Assembly (NCBI GenBank): GCA_002364755.1
Contig: DEZI01000025.1
Span: 24,144 to 88,143 of the forward strand
Reading direction: 5' to 3'
DNA length: 64,000 nt
Source of the DNA: Stenotrophomonas maltophilia
Lineage (GTDB): Bacteria; Pseudomonadota; Gammaproteobacteria; Xanthomonadales; Xanthomonadaceae
How positions within the stretch are numbered: position 1 is the stretch's first letter; every line of letters begins with the position of its first letter. Positions 46,635 to 54,057 of the stretch are shown here, in pieces. The notes below the pieces were generated by a model. The model was given only the letters and a program-made list of their open reading frames with translations. It did no database searches and was not told where the DNA came from. Both the position numbers and the translations under genes were made by a program.

Positions 46635-47429
46635 TCAGAACGCCGGCAGCACCGCGCCCTTGTACTTGGTCTCGATGAAGGCCTTCACCTGCGGGCTGGT
46701 CAGCGCCTTGGCCAGCTTCTGCACGCGGGCGTCGTCCTTGTTGTCCGGGCGCGCGACCAGGAAGTTCACGTACGGCGAATCCTTGCTCTCGATCGCCAGC
46801 GCATCCTGGGTCGGGTTGAGGCCGGCATCCAGCGCATAGTTGGTGTTGATCAGGGCCAGGTCGACCTGGTCCAGCACGCGCGGCAGCATCGCCGAATCCA
46901 GCTCGCGGAACTTCAGCTTCTTCGGGTTGGCGATGATGTCGCGCTGGGTCGACAGCGCGTTGCTCGGGTCCTTCAGCTCGATCACGCCGGCCTTGTGCAG
47001 CAGGATCAGCGCGCGGCTGTTGTTGCTCGGGTCATTGGGGATGACCACGTCAGCGCCTTCGCGCAGCTCAGCCAGCGACTTGACCTTGCGCGAGTACGCA
47101 CCGAAGGGCTCGATGTGCACGCCGATCACCTTGGTCAGGTCGGTCTTGCGGTCGCGGTTGTAGGCATCCAGGTACGGCTCGGTCTGGAAGTAGTTGGCGT
47201 CCACCTGCTTCTGCACCAGCTGGTCGTTGGGCTGCACGTAGTCGTTGAACACGCGCACGTCCAGGTCCACGCCTTCCTCCTTGAGGATCGGCTTGACCAC
47301 GTCCAGGATCTCCGCATGCGGCACGGCGGTAGCGGCCACCACCAGCTTCTGCGAAGGCTCGCTGGACTTGCCGCAGGCGGTGAGGGCGAGCGCAGCGGCG
47401 AACAGGGGCAGCAACAGGGTCTTCTTCAT
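46635..47429 (-). CDS. metQ: MetQ/NlpA-family substrate-binding lipoprotein
   Basis: 264-aa D-methionine-type binding protein. The lipobox LTACG (Cys19) tethers it to the inner membrane. The body carries the NlpA-family blocks AEILDVVKPILKEEGVDLDVRVFNDYVQPN, ANYFQTEPYLDAYN and DLALINTNYALDAGLNP. It should deliver methionine to a MetNI transporter. No metN or metI gene is in the window, so the ABC partner lies elsewhere or beyond this locus. It sits 28 bp downstream of a WYL regulator. Confidence 0.9.
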   Translation of the reverse strand: MKKTLLLPLFAAALALTACGKSSEPSQKLVVAATAVPHAEILDVVKPILKEEGVDLDVRVFNDYVQPNDQLVQKQVDANYFQTEPYLDAYNRDRKTDLTKVIGVHIEPFGAYSRKVKSLAELREGADVVIPNDPSNNSRALILLHKAGVIELKDPSNALSTQRDIIANPKKLKFRELDSAMLPRVLDQVDLALINTNYALDAGLNPTQDALAIESKDSPYVNFLVARPDNKDDARVQKLAKALTSPQVKAFIETKYKGAVLPAF

Positions 47430-47457
47430 GGGGGCAACGGGTCTCTCGGGGGAGGGA

Positions 47458-48429
47458 TCAGGAAGGTTCGTAGTTGGTCAGGGCCAGGCTGAGCAGCGCC
47501 TTGGCCTGCTCGCGCAGCATCACCGGCTCGACGATCTCGGCATCGGAACCGTAGTGCAGCACGTCCATCAGCAGCTCGCGCGAGACGCTGTAGGGCACCT
47601 TCAGTTCGTAGCGGCCATCGGGCAGGAAGCGGCCCTGCTGCTTGGAATGCCAGTGTTCGTCGGCCACCCAGCGCGCGGCCTTGGCACTGAACAGGATGGT
47701 CGCCCAGCCCTTGGGCGGGCCGGAGAAGATGCCGTAGCTGGCACCCAGCTGCTCGTCCAGCTCGGTTTCGGCGACGTCGCGGGCGCCGTTGTCGACCACC
47801 CGCGCCTTGTGCACGCGATCCACCGCAAAGCTGCGCAGGGCATCGCGATCATGGTCCCAGGCATCCAGGTACCAGTTGTCGCGGTAGTGGGTCAGGCGCT
47901 GCGGCGACACGGTGCGCCGGGTCGATTCGTCGGTGGAACGGGCGCGGTACTCGAACGCCAGCTGCTTGCGCTCCAGCACGGCCGAGGCGACGGTGCGGAA
48001 GCTGCCTTCATCGAACTTGCGGCCGCGGTGCGGAATGACCCGGACCCGGTCGACCGGCCAGTCGGAGACGCCGGCCTGCGCCGCCAGCAGGCTTTCGATG
48101 CGCTGCTGCAGCGGCGCCAGCACCGACGACAGCACGCCGCCGCCGGTCCGCGCCAGCAGGTGCTGCGAGGCCAGCAGGGCATGCAGCTCCTCCGAACTGA
48201 GCCACAGCCCGGGCAGTTCGAAGCGGTCGCTTTCGTCAGCCTGGTAACGGAAGCCGGCCTCGCCGTCGCCCTCGATCGGCGCCATCAGCGCGTCGCGCAG
48301 GAAGGCCAGATCCCGGTAGACGGTGGCACGGGAACAACCGAGCTTGTCCTGCAGGGTCGCCACCGTCACCGGATAGCGCGCGGACTTGAGCAGACGATGC
48401 AGGGCGGTGATTCGTTCGTATCGGTCCAT
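47458..48429 (-). CDS. WYL-domain transcriptional regulator (YafY-type)
   Basis: 323-aa regulator. An N-terminal DeoR-like helix-turn-helix (RYERITALHRLLKSARYPVTVATLQDKLGCSRATVYRDLAFL) is followed by a WYL domain (about 135-230, with YRDNWYLDAWDHDRDALRSFAVDRV) and a WCX C-terminal extension. WYL domains bind nucleic acid or small ligands and often control DNA-repair or stress genes. ATG 48429 has GGGGG upstream; the open frame continues antisense to the next gene and is not coding there. It may be co-transcribed with metQ. Confidence 0.9.
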   Translation of the reverse strand: MDRYERITALHRLLKSARYPVTVATLQDKLGCSRATVYRDLAFLRDALMAPIEGDGEAGFRYQADESDRFELPGLWLSSEELHALLASQHLLARTGGGVLSSVLAPLQQRIESLLAAQAGVSDWPVDRVRVIPHRGRKFDEGSFRTVASAVLERKQLAFEYRARSTDESTRRTVSPQRLTHYRDNWYLDAWDHDRDALRSFAVDRVHKARVVDNGARDVAETELDEQLGASYGIFSGPPKGWATILFSAKAARWVADEHWHSKQQGRFLPDGRYELKVPYSVSRELLMDVLHYGSDAEIVEPVMLREQAKALLSLALTNYEPS

Positions 48430-48510
48430 GCCCCCGATTATGTCCGAGTCGCGGGCGTTGTGCGGGAGCTTTGGGCTATCGTGGGCGCCCCTGCCCCCAT
48501 GGAACGCCCG

Positions 48511-49149
48511 ATGCGCCGCCTGCCTGCCCTGCCCCTGCTGGCCTGCCTGCTGCTGGCCGCCTGTGATCGCGCCCCGGCACCTGAGGCTGGCACGGCCCCC
48601 GCTGCAGGCCCGGCCTTGGCCCCTGCCCCGGTGCCGGCCGCCGCGGCCGCCGATCCGGCGCAGGCGGTGCGCGTGGCCAGCGAGCATCTGGCCGGAATGC
48701 GCAGCTTCCACGCCGAGCTGGACGTGCTGGGTGCGGCCCAGCCGGTGCACAGCGCGATGGACTTCGTCGCCCCCGACCGCTTCCGGCTGCACACTCCGGC
48801 CGGGACACAGACGATCATCGGCGACACCATGTTCCTGCAGGCCGGTGGCGCGATCCAGCAGGTGCCGACTCCGCCCGGCCTGCTGGAACAGTGGCGCAGC
48901 CCGCTGCCCGCCGATGCCCCGGCGGCCCCGCTGCAGGCCGAGGATCTGGGCCGGCAGTCGCTGGACGGCGTCGATACCCGCCATTACCGGCTGGTCGGTG
49001 CCGCCGGCGAGCGCTTGGAGTACTGGGTGGACGACCAGGGACTGCCACGGCAGATCGTGCGCAACGGCAGCACCCAGGGGCGTCCGTACCAGCTGCGCCT
49101 GCGCTACTCGCGCTTCAACGACCCTGCGCTGCGCATCGACCTCCCCTGA
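48511..49149 (+). CDS. Lipoprotein, possibly LolA/LolB-like fold
   Basis: 212-aa predicted lipoprotein. The lipobox LLLAAC gives Cys18. An Ala/Pro-rich linker (about 20-50) follows. The C-terminal domain has AVRVASEHLAGMRSFHAELDVLG, then FVAPDRFRLHTPAGTQTIIGDTMFLQ and LEYWVDDQGLPRQIV. That order resembles LolA-like or DUF2092-type beta-sheet proteins that bind lipid chains, but the match is by eye. Start 48511 (GGAAC upstream) or 48499. Divergent from the WYL regulator across 81 bp. Confidence 0.7.
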   Translation: MRRLPALPLLACLLLAACDRAPAPEAGTAPAAGPALAPAPVPAAAAADPAQAVRVASEHLAGMRSFHAELDVLGAAQPVHSAMDFVAPDRFRLHTPAGTQTIIGDTMFLQAGGAIQQVPTPPGLLEQWRSPLPADAPAAPLQAEDLGRQSLDGVDTRHYRLVGAAGERLEYWVDDQGLPRQIVRNGSTQGRPYQLRLRYSRFNDPALRIDLP

Positions 49150-49256
49150 ATGGGCGATGGCGGTAACGCCTGCTGAAGCGCCGTTGCCGACCCGTTCTGA
49201 TGGTCAGGGTGCTTCCAGTATCATCACGGGCTGATAACCGCTTCGGAGAAGCCTTG

Positions 49257-50033
49257 ATGTCCCTGCGCGTGTCCCTGCTTGTGCCCCTGCTGCTGTGCGC
49301 ACCCTTGGCGTATGCCCAGGATGCCTCCGAACTGGCGGCGATGACGTCGCCGTGGAGTGGCAGCGGTGGCGAACTGGGCTTTGCCGCCGCCAGCGGCAAC
49401 AGCAGCACCGAGAGCTTCAACGGCGCCCTGCGCCTGCGCTATACCGATGGCGACTGGGTGCACACCATGGACCTGTTCGGCCTGCGCTCGAGCTCCAAAG
49501 TAACCGAGACCGCCGACGACGGCACCACCACCCGCCGCGACAACACCACGGCCAACCGCTACACCGGCGCCGCCGGCAGCGCGCTGCAGCTTGGCGAACA
49601 CCGCCAGCTGTTCGCCAAGGTGCGTACCGAGCGCGATGACTTCGCCACCTATGATCGTCGCAGCTCGTTCGGCCTGGGCTACGGTACCCGCCTGTTCAAC
49701 ACCGAGAAGTTCTCCTTCGACGCGCTGATCGGCCCGGGTGTCAGCCGCACCCACAGCACCGAAGACGACCGCACCCGCACCGGTCTGATCGGCCAGGGCC
49801 AGTTCGAACTGAAGTACGCCATCACGTCCAACACCGACCTGATCAACAACCTGCTGGTCGAATCGGGCTCGTACAACACTTTCGGCCAGAACGATTTCGG
49901 CGTGTCGGTGAGCATGAACGAGCACCTGGCCCTGAAGGCCGGCTGGCAGGCCCGTTATAACAGCGACGTGGCTGAAGACAAGCGCAGGACCGATACATTG
50001 ACCACGATGAACGTGGTCTACAAGTTCAAATGA
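49257..50033 (+). CDS. DUF481 outer-membrane protein (YdiY-like)
   Basis: 258-aa exported barrel. A signal peptide (VPLLLCAPLAYAQ) is followed by the DUF481 pattern: GELGFAAASGNSSTESFNGALRLRY, then a run of amphipathic strands, ending MNVVYKFK. E. coli YdiY is described as salt-induced; function otherwise unknown. GGAGAAGCC lies upstream of the ATG. It follows the LolA-like lipoprotein by 107 bp on the same strand, and a hairpin terminator follows. Confidence 0.87.
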   Translation: MSLRVSLLVPLLLCAPLAYAQDASELAAMTSPWSGSGGELGFAAASGNSSTESFNGALRLRYTDGDWVHTMDLFGLRSSSKVTETADDGTTTRRDNTTANRYTGAAGSALQLGEHRQLFAKVRTERDDFATYDRRSSFGLGYGTRLFNTEKFSFDALIGPGVSRTHSTEDDRTRTGLIGQGQFELKYAITSNTDLINNLLVESGSYNTFGQNDFGVSVSMNEHLALKAGWQARYNSDVAEDKRRTDTLTTMNVVYKFK

Positions 50034-50035
50034 GA

Positions 50036-50062
50036 AACGGGCGCCCCAGGGCGCCCGTTCTA
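50036..50062. terminator. Bidirectional terminator
   Basis: CGGGCGCC (50038-50045) and GGCGCCCG (50050-50057) form the stem. TTCT follows on the plus strand, and TTTCTCATTT on the minus strand. It lies between convergent DUF481 and hemC genes. Confidence 0.75.
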
Positions 50063-50080
50063 CATGTGTAGAGTCGCGGT

Positions 50081-50992
50081 TCAGACGTTCAGCAGCTCGC
50101 CTGCGCCGTCATCCAGCAGCATCTTCGCCACCTGCTGGCCCAGCGTTTCCGGATCACTGGCCGGGCCCACCGCTTCGGCGCGCACCGCGCGGCCATCACT
50201 GGCACTGCCGACCATACCCTGCAGGTGCAGGTCCTGGCCCTGCCACTGCGCGATGGCCGCCACCGGCACATGGCAGCTGCCGTGCAGCGCGCGGTTCATC
50301 GCGCGCTCCGCTTCCACGCAGGCACGGGTATCGGCGTCATCGAGGCGCGCGAACAATTCCATCAGCCGCGCGTTGCCACCATCGCATTCCACCGCCACCG
50401 CGCCCTGCGCCGGTGCCGGCAGCCACTGCGGCGGCTGCAGGCGGGCGACGATGCGGTTGCCCAGGCCCAGCCGTTCCAGCCCGGCCACGGCCAGCACGAT
50501 GGCGTCGTAGCCACCGTTGTCGAGCTTGGCCAGCCGCGTGTTGACGTTGCCGCGCAGGTCCAGCAGCTGCAGGTCCGGGCGCAGCGCGCGCAACTGGGCC
50601 TGGCGGCGCAGCGAGGACGTACCGACGCGCGCGCCGATGGGCAGCGCATCCAGCGAGGCGTACAGGTTGGAGATGAAGCCATCGGCCGGATCGTGGCGGG
50701 TCAGCATGGCCGGCAGCGCGAAGGGCGCATCCAGTTCCATCGGCACATCCTTCAGCGAATGCACAGCGCAGTCTGCATCACCGCGCAGCATGGCCAGCTC
50801 CAGCTCCTTCAGGAACAGGCCCTTGCCACCGATGGCCGCCAGCGAGCGGTCGAGCACCTCGTCACCGCGGGTGCTCATCGGCACCAGTTCCACGTGCAGG
50901 CCGGGGTAAGCCTGGCGCAGGCGGTCGGCGACGTGTTCGCTCTGCCAGAGGGCGAGCGGGCTCTTGCGGGTGGCGATGCGGACGGTTTCCAT
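50081..50992 (-). CDS. hemC: Porphobilinogen deaminase (hydroxymethylbilane synthase)
   Basis: 303-aa haem-pathway enzyme that joins four porphobilinogens. It opens IATRKSPLALWQ. Catalytic Asp82 is in HSLKDVP, and the dipyrromethane cofactor cysteine is Cys240 in HGSCHVPVA. Full length. In Pseudomonas hemC follows algZ-algR directly; here the same order is kept, but a 569-bp non-coding block separates algR from hemC. Confidence 0.97.
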   Translation of the reverse strand: METVRIATRKSPLALWQSEHVADRLRQAYPGLHVELVPMSTRGDEVLDRSLAAIGGKGLFLKELELAMLRGDADCAVHSLKDVPMELDAPFALPAMLTRHDPADGFISNLYASLDALPIGARVGTSSLRRQAQLRALRPDLQLLDLRGNVNTRLAKLDNGGYDAIVLAVAGLERLGLGNRIVARLQPPQWLPAPAQGAVAVECDGGNARLMELFARLDDADTRACVEAERAMNRALHGSCHVPVAAIAQWQGQDLHLQGMVGSASDGRAVRAEAVGPASDPETLGQQVAKMLLDDGAGELLNV

Positions 50993-51053
50993 GCCGACAT
51001 TATCGCGCCTATCGGCGGGGTACGGCCAACGGCGGAGCCCCTCGTGGCTGGCG

Positions 51054-51077
51054 GTAGAGTCGACTGGCAGTCGACTA
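51054..51077. repeat. SMAG monomer (GTAGAGTCGAC type)
   Basis: GTAGAGTCGACTGGCAGTCGAC, upstream of hemC. Confidence 0.8.
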
Positions 51078-51089
51078 GCTTCGTGAGTT

Positions 51090-51193
51090 GGCCGGGTGGG
51101 TGGGCCGCGCAGGGGACGCTGCAAGTACGTCCCTGTAAGCTCGGTCGCCGCATCCATGCGGCTCACGCCCCTGCGCAACCCACCCACCCGGCC
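51090..51193 (+). repeat. Long palindrome with conserved core (copy 2)
   Basis: Arms GGCCGGGTGGGTGGG (51090-51104) + GCGCAGGGG (51107-51115) and CCCCTGCGC (51168-51176) + CCCACCCACCCGGCC (51179-51193) pair over 24 bp, with only a CC/AA mismatch. The 52-base loop begins ACGCTGCAAG and contains TCCCTG, GCTCG and GCATCCATGC. Confidence 0.85.
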
Positions 51194-51354
51194 TCTGACA
51201 GTTTCTGTGTGCGCCAGCCACGGAGAATCAAAAGAAGAGCAGAGCAACAGCGGGTCGCTTCGCTCGAAGCCGAGCATGGCGCGGCTCTACATTTCTCTCC
51301 CTCCGATAACAACAATGCTCTGCTCCTGCCGTCCGATGCAGGGAGAGAACGAGA
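51194..51354. other. Hairpin-rich spacer between the two long palindromes
   Basis: Perfect arms GAGCAGAGCA/TGCTCTGCTC (51237-51246, 51316-51325) and TTCTCTCCCT/AGGGAGAGAA (51293-51302, 51340-51349), which interleave, plus GCTTCG-CT-CGAAGC near 51257-51270. Confidence 0.6.
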
Positions 51355-51467
51355 GGGTTGGGCCGGGGTGGGGTGGGGTGGCGGGACCGTTGGCGCCATG
51401 GATGGCGCCATCGAGCCCCCAGGGATCGGTTTACAGCGTGTCCCGCCACCCCACCCCGGCCCGACCC
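51355..51467 (-). repeat. Long palindrome with conserved core (copy 3, inverted)
   Basis: The left arm 51355-51387 pairs with the right arm 51440-51467 over about 28 bp, with one GT wobble and a five-base bulge (one extra GGGGT unit on the left). Read on the minus strand, its 52-base loop starts ACGCTGTAAACC and aligns without gaps to copy 2 at 35 of 52 positions, although the arms are different. Confidence 0.85.
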
Positions 51468-51561
51468 AGCACGTATAAACAGCGAGCCCACCAACCCGCT
51501 GTTGCCGTTGATCCTGATGTTGATCTGTAAGCAGTCGCGGCCGCAGGCCGCGCGGAAAAAC

Positions 51562-52296
51562 TCACAGATGCCGCAGTTCCTGCTTCAGCATAGCCACGCA
51601 CCGCCGGCTCACTTCCAGCGGCTGCTTGCCATGCCGCAGCACCGCCTGCACCTGCCCGCCCACGCCGCGCCGCAGCTCCACCAGTTCATGGCGGGCCACC
51701 AGGCAGTTGCGGTGGATGCGCACGAAGCGACTGGCGAACTCCTCTTCCAGCGACTTCAGCGATTCCTCGATCAGGTCTTCGCCGCGCGCATGGTGCACCA
51801 CCACGTACTTCTCTTCGGCCTGCAGGTAGTGGATGTCGTCCAGCGGAATCAAGCGCAGGCTGCCACGCAGGCGCGCGCACAGCATGCTGCGGGCCTGGCC
51901 ACCACTGTGCTCGGGCTGGCCACCGCGGCCGGCCAGGAACGTGCGCGCGCGCGCGATGGCCGCGGCCAGACGCTCGGCACGTACCGGCTTCATCAGGTAA
52001 TCGATCGCCGCCGCCTCGAACGCCGACAGCGCGTGCGCGTCGTAGGCGGTGCAGAACACCACCGCCGGCCGCGGTTCGAAACTGGCCAGGTGGCGTGCGG
52101 CTTCCAGGCCATCCAGCCCGGGCATGGCGATGTCCAGCAGCACCAGGTCCGGCTGCAGTTCCGCGCACGCGTGCAGGGCCTGCTCGCCGTTGCCGGCCTC
52201 GGCCACCACGTCGATGCCCTCCTGCGCCGCCAACAGGCTGCGCAGCCGCTCGCGGGCCAGCGGTTCGTCATCGGCGATGACTACCCTCACGCTCAC
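51562..52296 (-). CDS. algR: LytTR response regulator, AlgR-like
   Basis: 244-aa regulator. The receiver (about 1-120) has acidic Asp9-Asp10, phospho-acceptor Asp55 (LVLLDIAMPG) and Lys in YLMKPV. The LytTR DNA-binding domain (about 140-240) has IHYLQAEEKYVVVHH and RFVRIHRNCLVAR. Homologues control alginate, type IV pili and virulence in Pseudomonas and Xanthomonas. The GTG start lies four bases after the algZ stop (a second GTG two codons on is possible). The algZ-algR-hemC order supports the name. Confidence 0.92.
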   Translation of the reverse strand: MSVRVVIADDEPLARERLRSLLAAQEGIDVVAEAGNGEQALHACAELQPDLVLLDIAMPGLDGLEAARHLASFEPRPAVVFCTAYDAHALSAFEAAAIDYLMKPVRAERLAAAIARARTFLAGRGGQPEHSGGQARSMLCARLRGSLRLIPLDDIHYLQAEEKYVVVHHARGEDLIEESLKSLEEEFASRFVRIHRNCLVARHELVELRRGVGGQVQAVLRHGKQPLEVSRRCVAMLKQELRHL

Positions 52297-52300
52297 TCCC

Positions 52301-53344
52301 TCACTGGATAGGCACTGTCACCTGGCAGGCATAGTAGCCTTCGCTCCAGCCGGCCGTCATCCGCGCGGCACGACCGAAGCGCCACGCCAGCCGGTGGCCG
52401 ATGCTGTGCTGCGCATGGCCTGCGCCCCGCGCCAGGGCCAGCCCCGGGGCCTGCGGATCCGGCGCTGGATTGCGAACTGTGATCTGCAGCTCATTGTTCC
52501 TGCAGGCCAGCAGCAATTCGATGGTGCCGCCCTCGGGCAGGCGCGAAATGCCATGCAGCACCGCGTTTTCCACCAGCGGCTGCAGCACCAGGCGCGGCAG
52601 CGCCAGATCCCAGGGCAGGGGTTCCTCGCGCTGCCAGCGCACCTGCAGGCGTTCGCCCAGGCGCAGCGATTCAATCGACAGGTAACGCTCGGCCAGCTCG
52701 CACTCGGCCTGAAGGGTGGAATCACCCTCGCCGGCACCCAACGCGGCGCGGAACAGATCGGACAGATCCAGCACCGCGCGTTCGGCCACGGCCGGGTCGC
52801 GGTGCAGCAGGCTGGCGATCAGGTTCATGCTGTTGAACAGGAAATGCGGGCGGATGCGCGCCTGCAGTGCGTCTGCCTGGGCGCGCGCGTTGGCCTGCAC
52901 CTGCGCGGCCCAGCGGTCACTCACGTAAAAGTAGCGCAGCGCCAGCGCGGTGATCAGCGCCGTGGTCGCGGCACTGCCCAGGGTGAAGCGCCAGAAGCTG
53001 ATGCCGCGGGTAAAGTTGTCACCCAGCACTGCGTACAGGGCATGGACGACGCCGGCGCACGCCACGGCGATCAGCGCCGACAGGGCGATGGCGAGCAGCG
53101 CGCCCAGCACCTCCGGCAGGGTCGACAGTGCCCGCCGCAGCAGGCACAGGCAGGCACTGACCGCCAGCGAAAGCCATAGCGCGAAACCACTGGCCGAGGC
53201 CAGCTCGCCCAGCGTCCAGTGACGGCTGCCATCGGGCGCCAAGGCCAGCACCACCACCACCAGTTCGGCCAGGCCCAGCATCGCCAGCACGCGCGGCAGG
53301 CGGCACAGTTCCGGCATCCACGGCGGGCTGGCGCTGGCTGCCAT
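52301..53344 (-). CDS. algZ: LytS-family sensor kinase, AlgZ/FimS-like
   Basis: 347-aa membrane kinase. Four hydrophobic helices within 17-140 are followed by a coiled linker and a His_kinase domain with His167 in RIRPHFLFNSMNLI. The HATPase core has VLQPLVENAVLHGI. It lacks a standard DHp, as is typical of LytS/AlgZ kinases. It forms an operon with algR downstream and a carboxylesterase 3 bp upstream, all minus strand. Confidence 0.9.
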   Translation of the reverse strand: MAASASPPWMPELCRLPRVLAMLGLAELVVVVLALAPDGSRHWTLGELASASGFALWLSLAVSACLCLLRRALSTLPEVLGALLAIALSALIAVACAGVVHALYAVLGDNFTRGISFWRFTLGSAATTALITALALRYFYVSDRWAAQVQANARAQADALQARIRPHFLFNSMNLIASLLHRDPAVAERAVLDLSDLFRAALGAGEGDSTLQAECELAERYLSIESLRLGERLQVRWQREEPLPWDLALPRLVLQPLVENAVLHGISRLPEGGTIELLLACRNNELQITVRNPAPDPQAPGLALARGAGHAQHSIGHRLAWRFGRAARMTAGWSEGYYACQVTVPIQ

Positions 53345-53347
53345 GGT

Positions 53348-54007
53348 TCAGGCCACGCCCAACCGTTCCTGCAGCCAGTCGCCCAGTGCCTGGATCTCTT
53401 CGGCACAGACCTGGTGCGCCATCGGATAACGCTGCCACTGCAGCGACAGGCCCAGCGTGCCCAGCACCTGCATGCTGTGCTCGGCCACCGCCAGCGGAAT
53501 CACCGGGTCGCCACTGCCGTGGGCCATGAACACCGGCACGTCGACGGCGCCGTCGATGCGGCGGGCCGCTTCGGCATCGGGCAGGTAGGTGGACAGGGCG
53601 ATCAGGCCGGCCAGCGGCGCGGTGCGTTCCAGTGCGGCACTGAGGATGACCGCGCCACCCTGCGAGAAACCGGCCAGAAAGATGTGGTCGGCGGCGACAC
53701 CGCGCTCGATCTCGCGCGCGATCAGCGCATCGAGCTCGGCCACCGATTCACGCACGCCAGCCATGTCGGCACGCGAACGGAAATCCATGCCGACAATGTC
53801 GTACCAGCCGCGCATCGGCACGCCGTTGTTGATCGTGATCGGCCGCACCGGTGCATGCGGGAACACGAAGCGCAGCGCCGGCCAGTGCGGGCGCACCAGC
53901 TCGGGCACGATCGGCGCGAAGTCATGGCCATCGGCCCCCAGGCCATGCAGCCAGATCACCGACCATTGCGGCGAGGCGCCGGTTTCCTGTTCCACCGTTT
54001 GCAGCAT
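53348..54007 (-). CDS. Carboxylesterase (phospholipase/carboxylesterase family)
   Basis: 219-aa alpha/beta hydrolase. The triad Ser115 (GFSQGG), Asp167 (HGSGDP) and His198 (PMAHQV) is visible, and the oxyanion segment is VIWLHGLGADGHDF. No signal peptide, so cytoplasmic. The family comprises broad esterases related to acyl-protein thioesterase and P. fluorescens EstB. GAAGGAG lies upstream of the ATG. It ends 3 bp before algZ, so an operon is very likely; the biological link with the sensor kinase is not known. Confidence 0.92.
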   Translation of the reverse strand: MLQTVEQETGASPQWSVIWLHGLGADGHDFAPIVPELVRPHWPALRFVFPHAPVRPITINNGVPMRGWYDIVGMDFRSRADMAGVRESVAELDALIAREIERGVAADHIFLAGFSQGGAVILSAALERTAPLAGLIALSTYLPDAEAARRIDGAVDVPVFMAHGSGDPVIPLAVAEHSMQVLGTLGLSLQWQRYPMAHQVCAEEIQALGDWLQERLGVA

Positions 54008-54057
54008 GATGCGGCTCCTTCAAGTTCGAGCCGCATTATGCCGCCGCCATGGGCCGA

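Larger units (their letters stand above)
50993..51561. other. Non-coding block between algR and hemC, 569 bp
   Basis: It contains a SMAG unit, two long facing palindromes and further small hairpins, listed separately. No reading frame with a ribosome-binding site was found. Confidence 0.7.

Noticed and set aside
46392..47492. Plus-strand frame extending from glpK over metQ
   Set aside because: It runs antisense through metQ, which has a lipobox and NlpA-family motifs.
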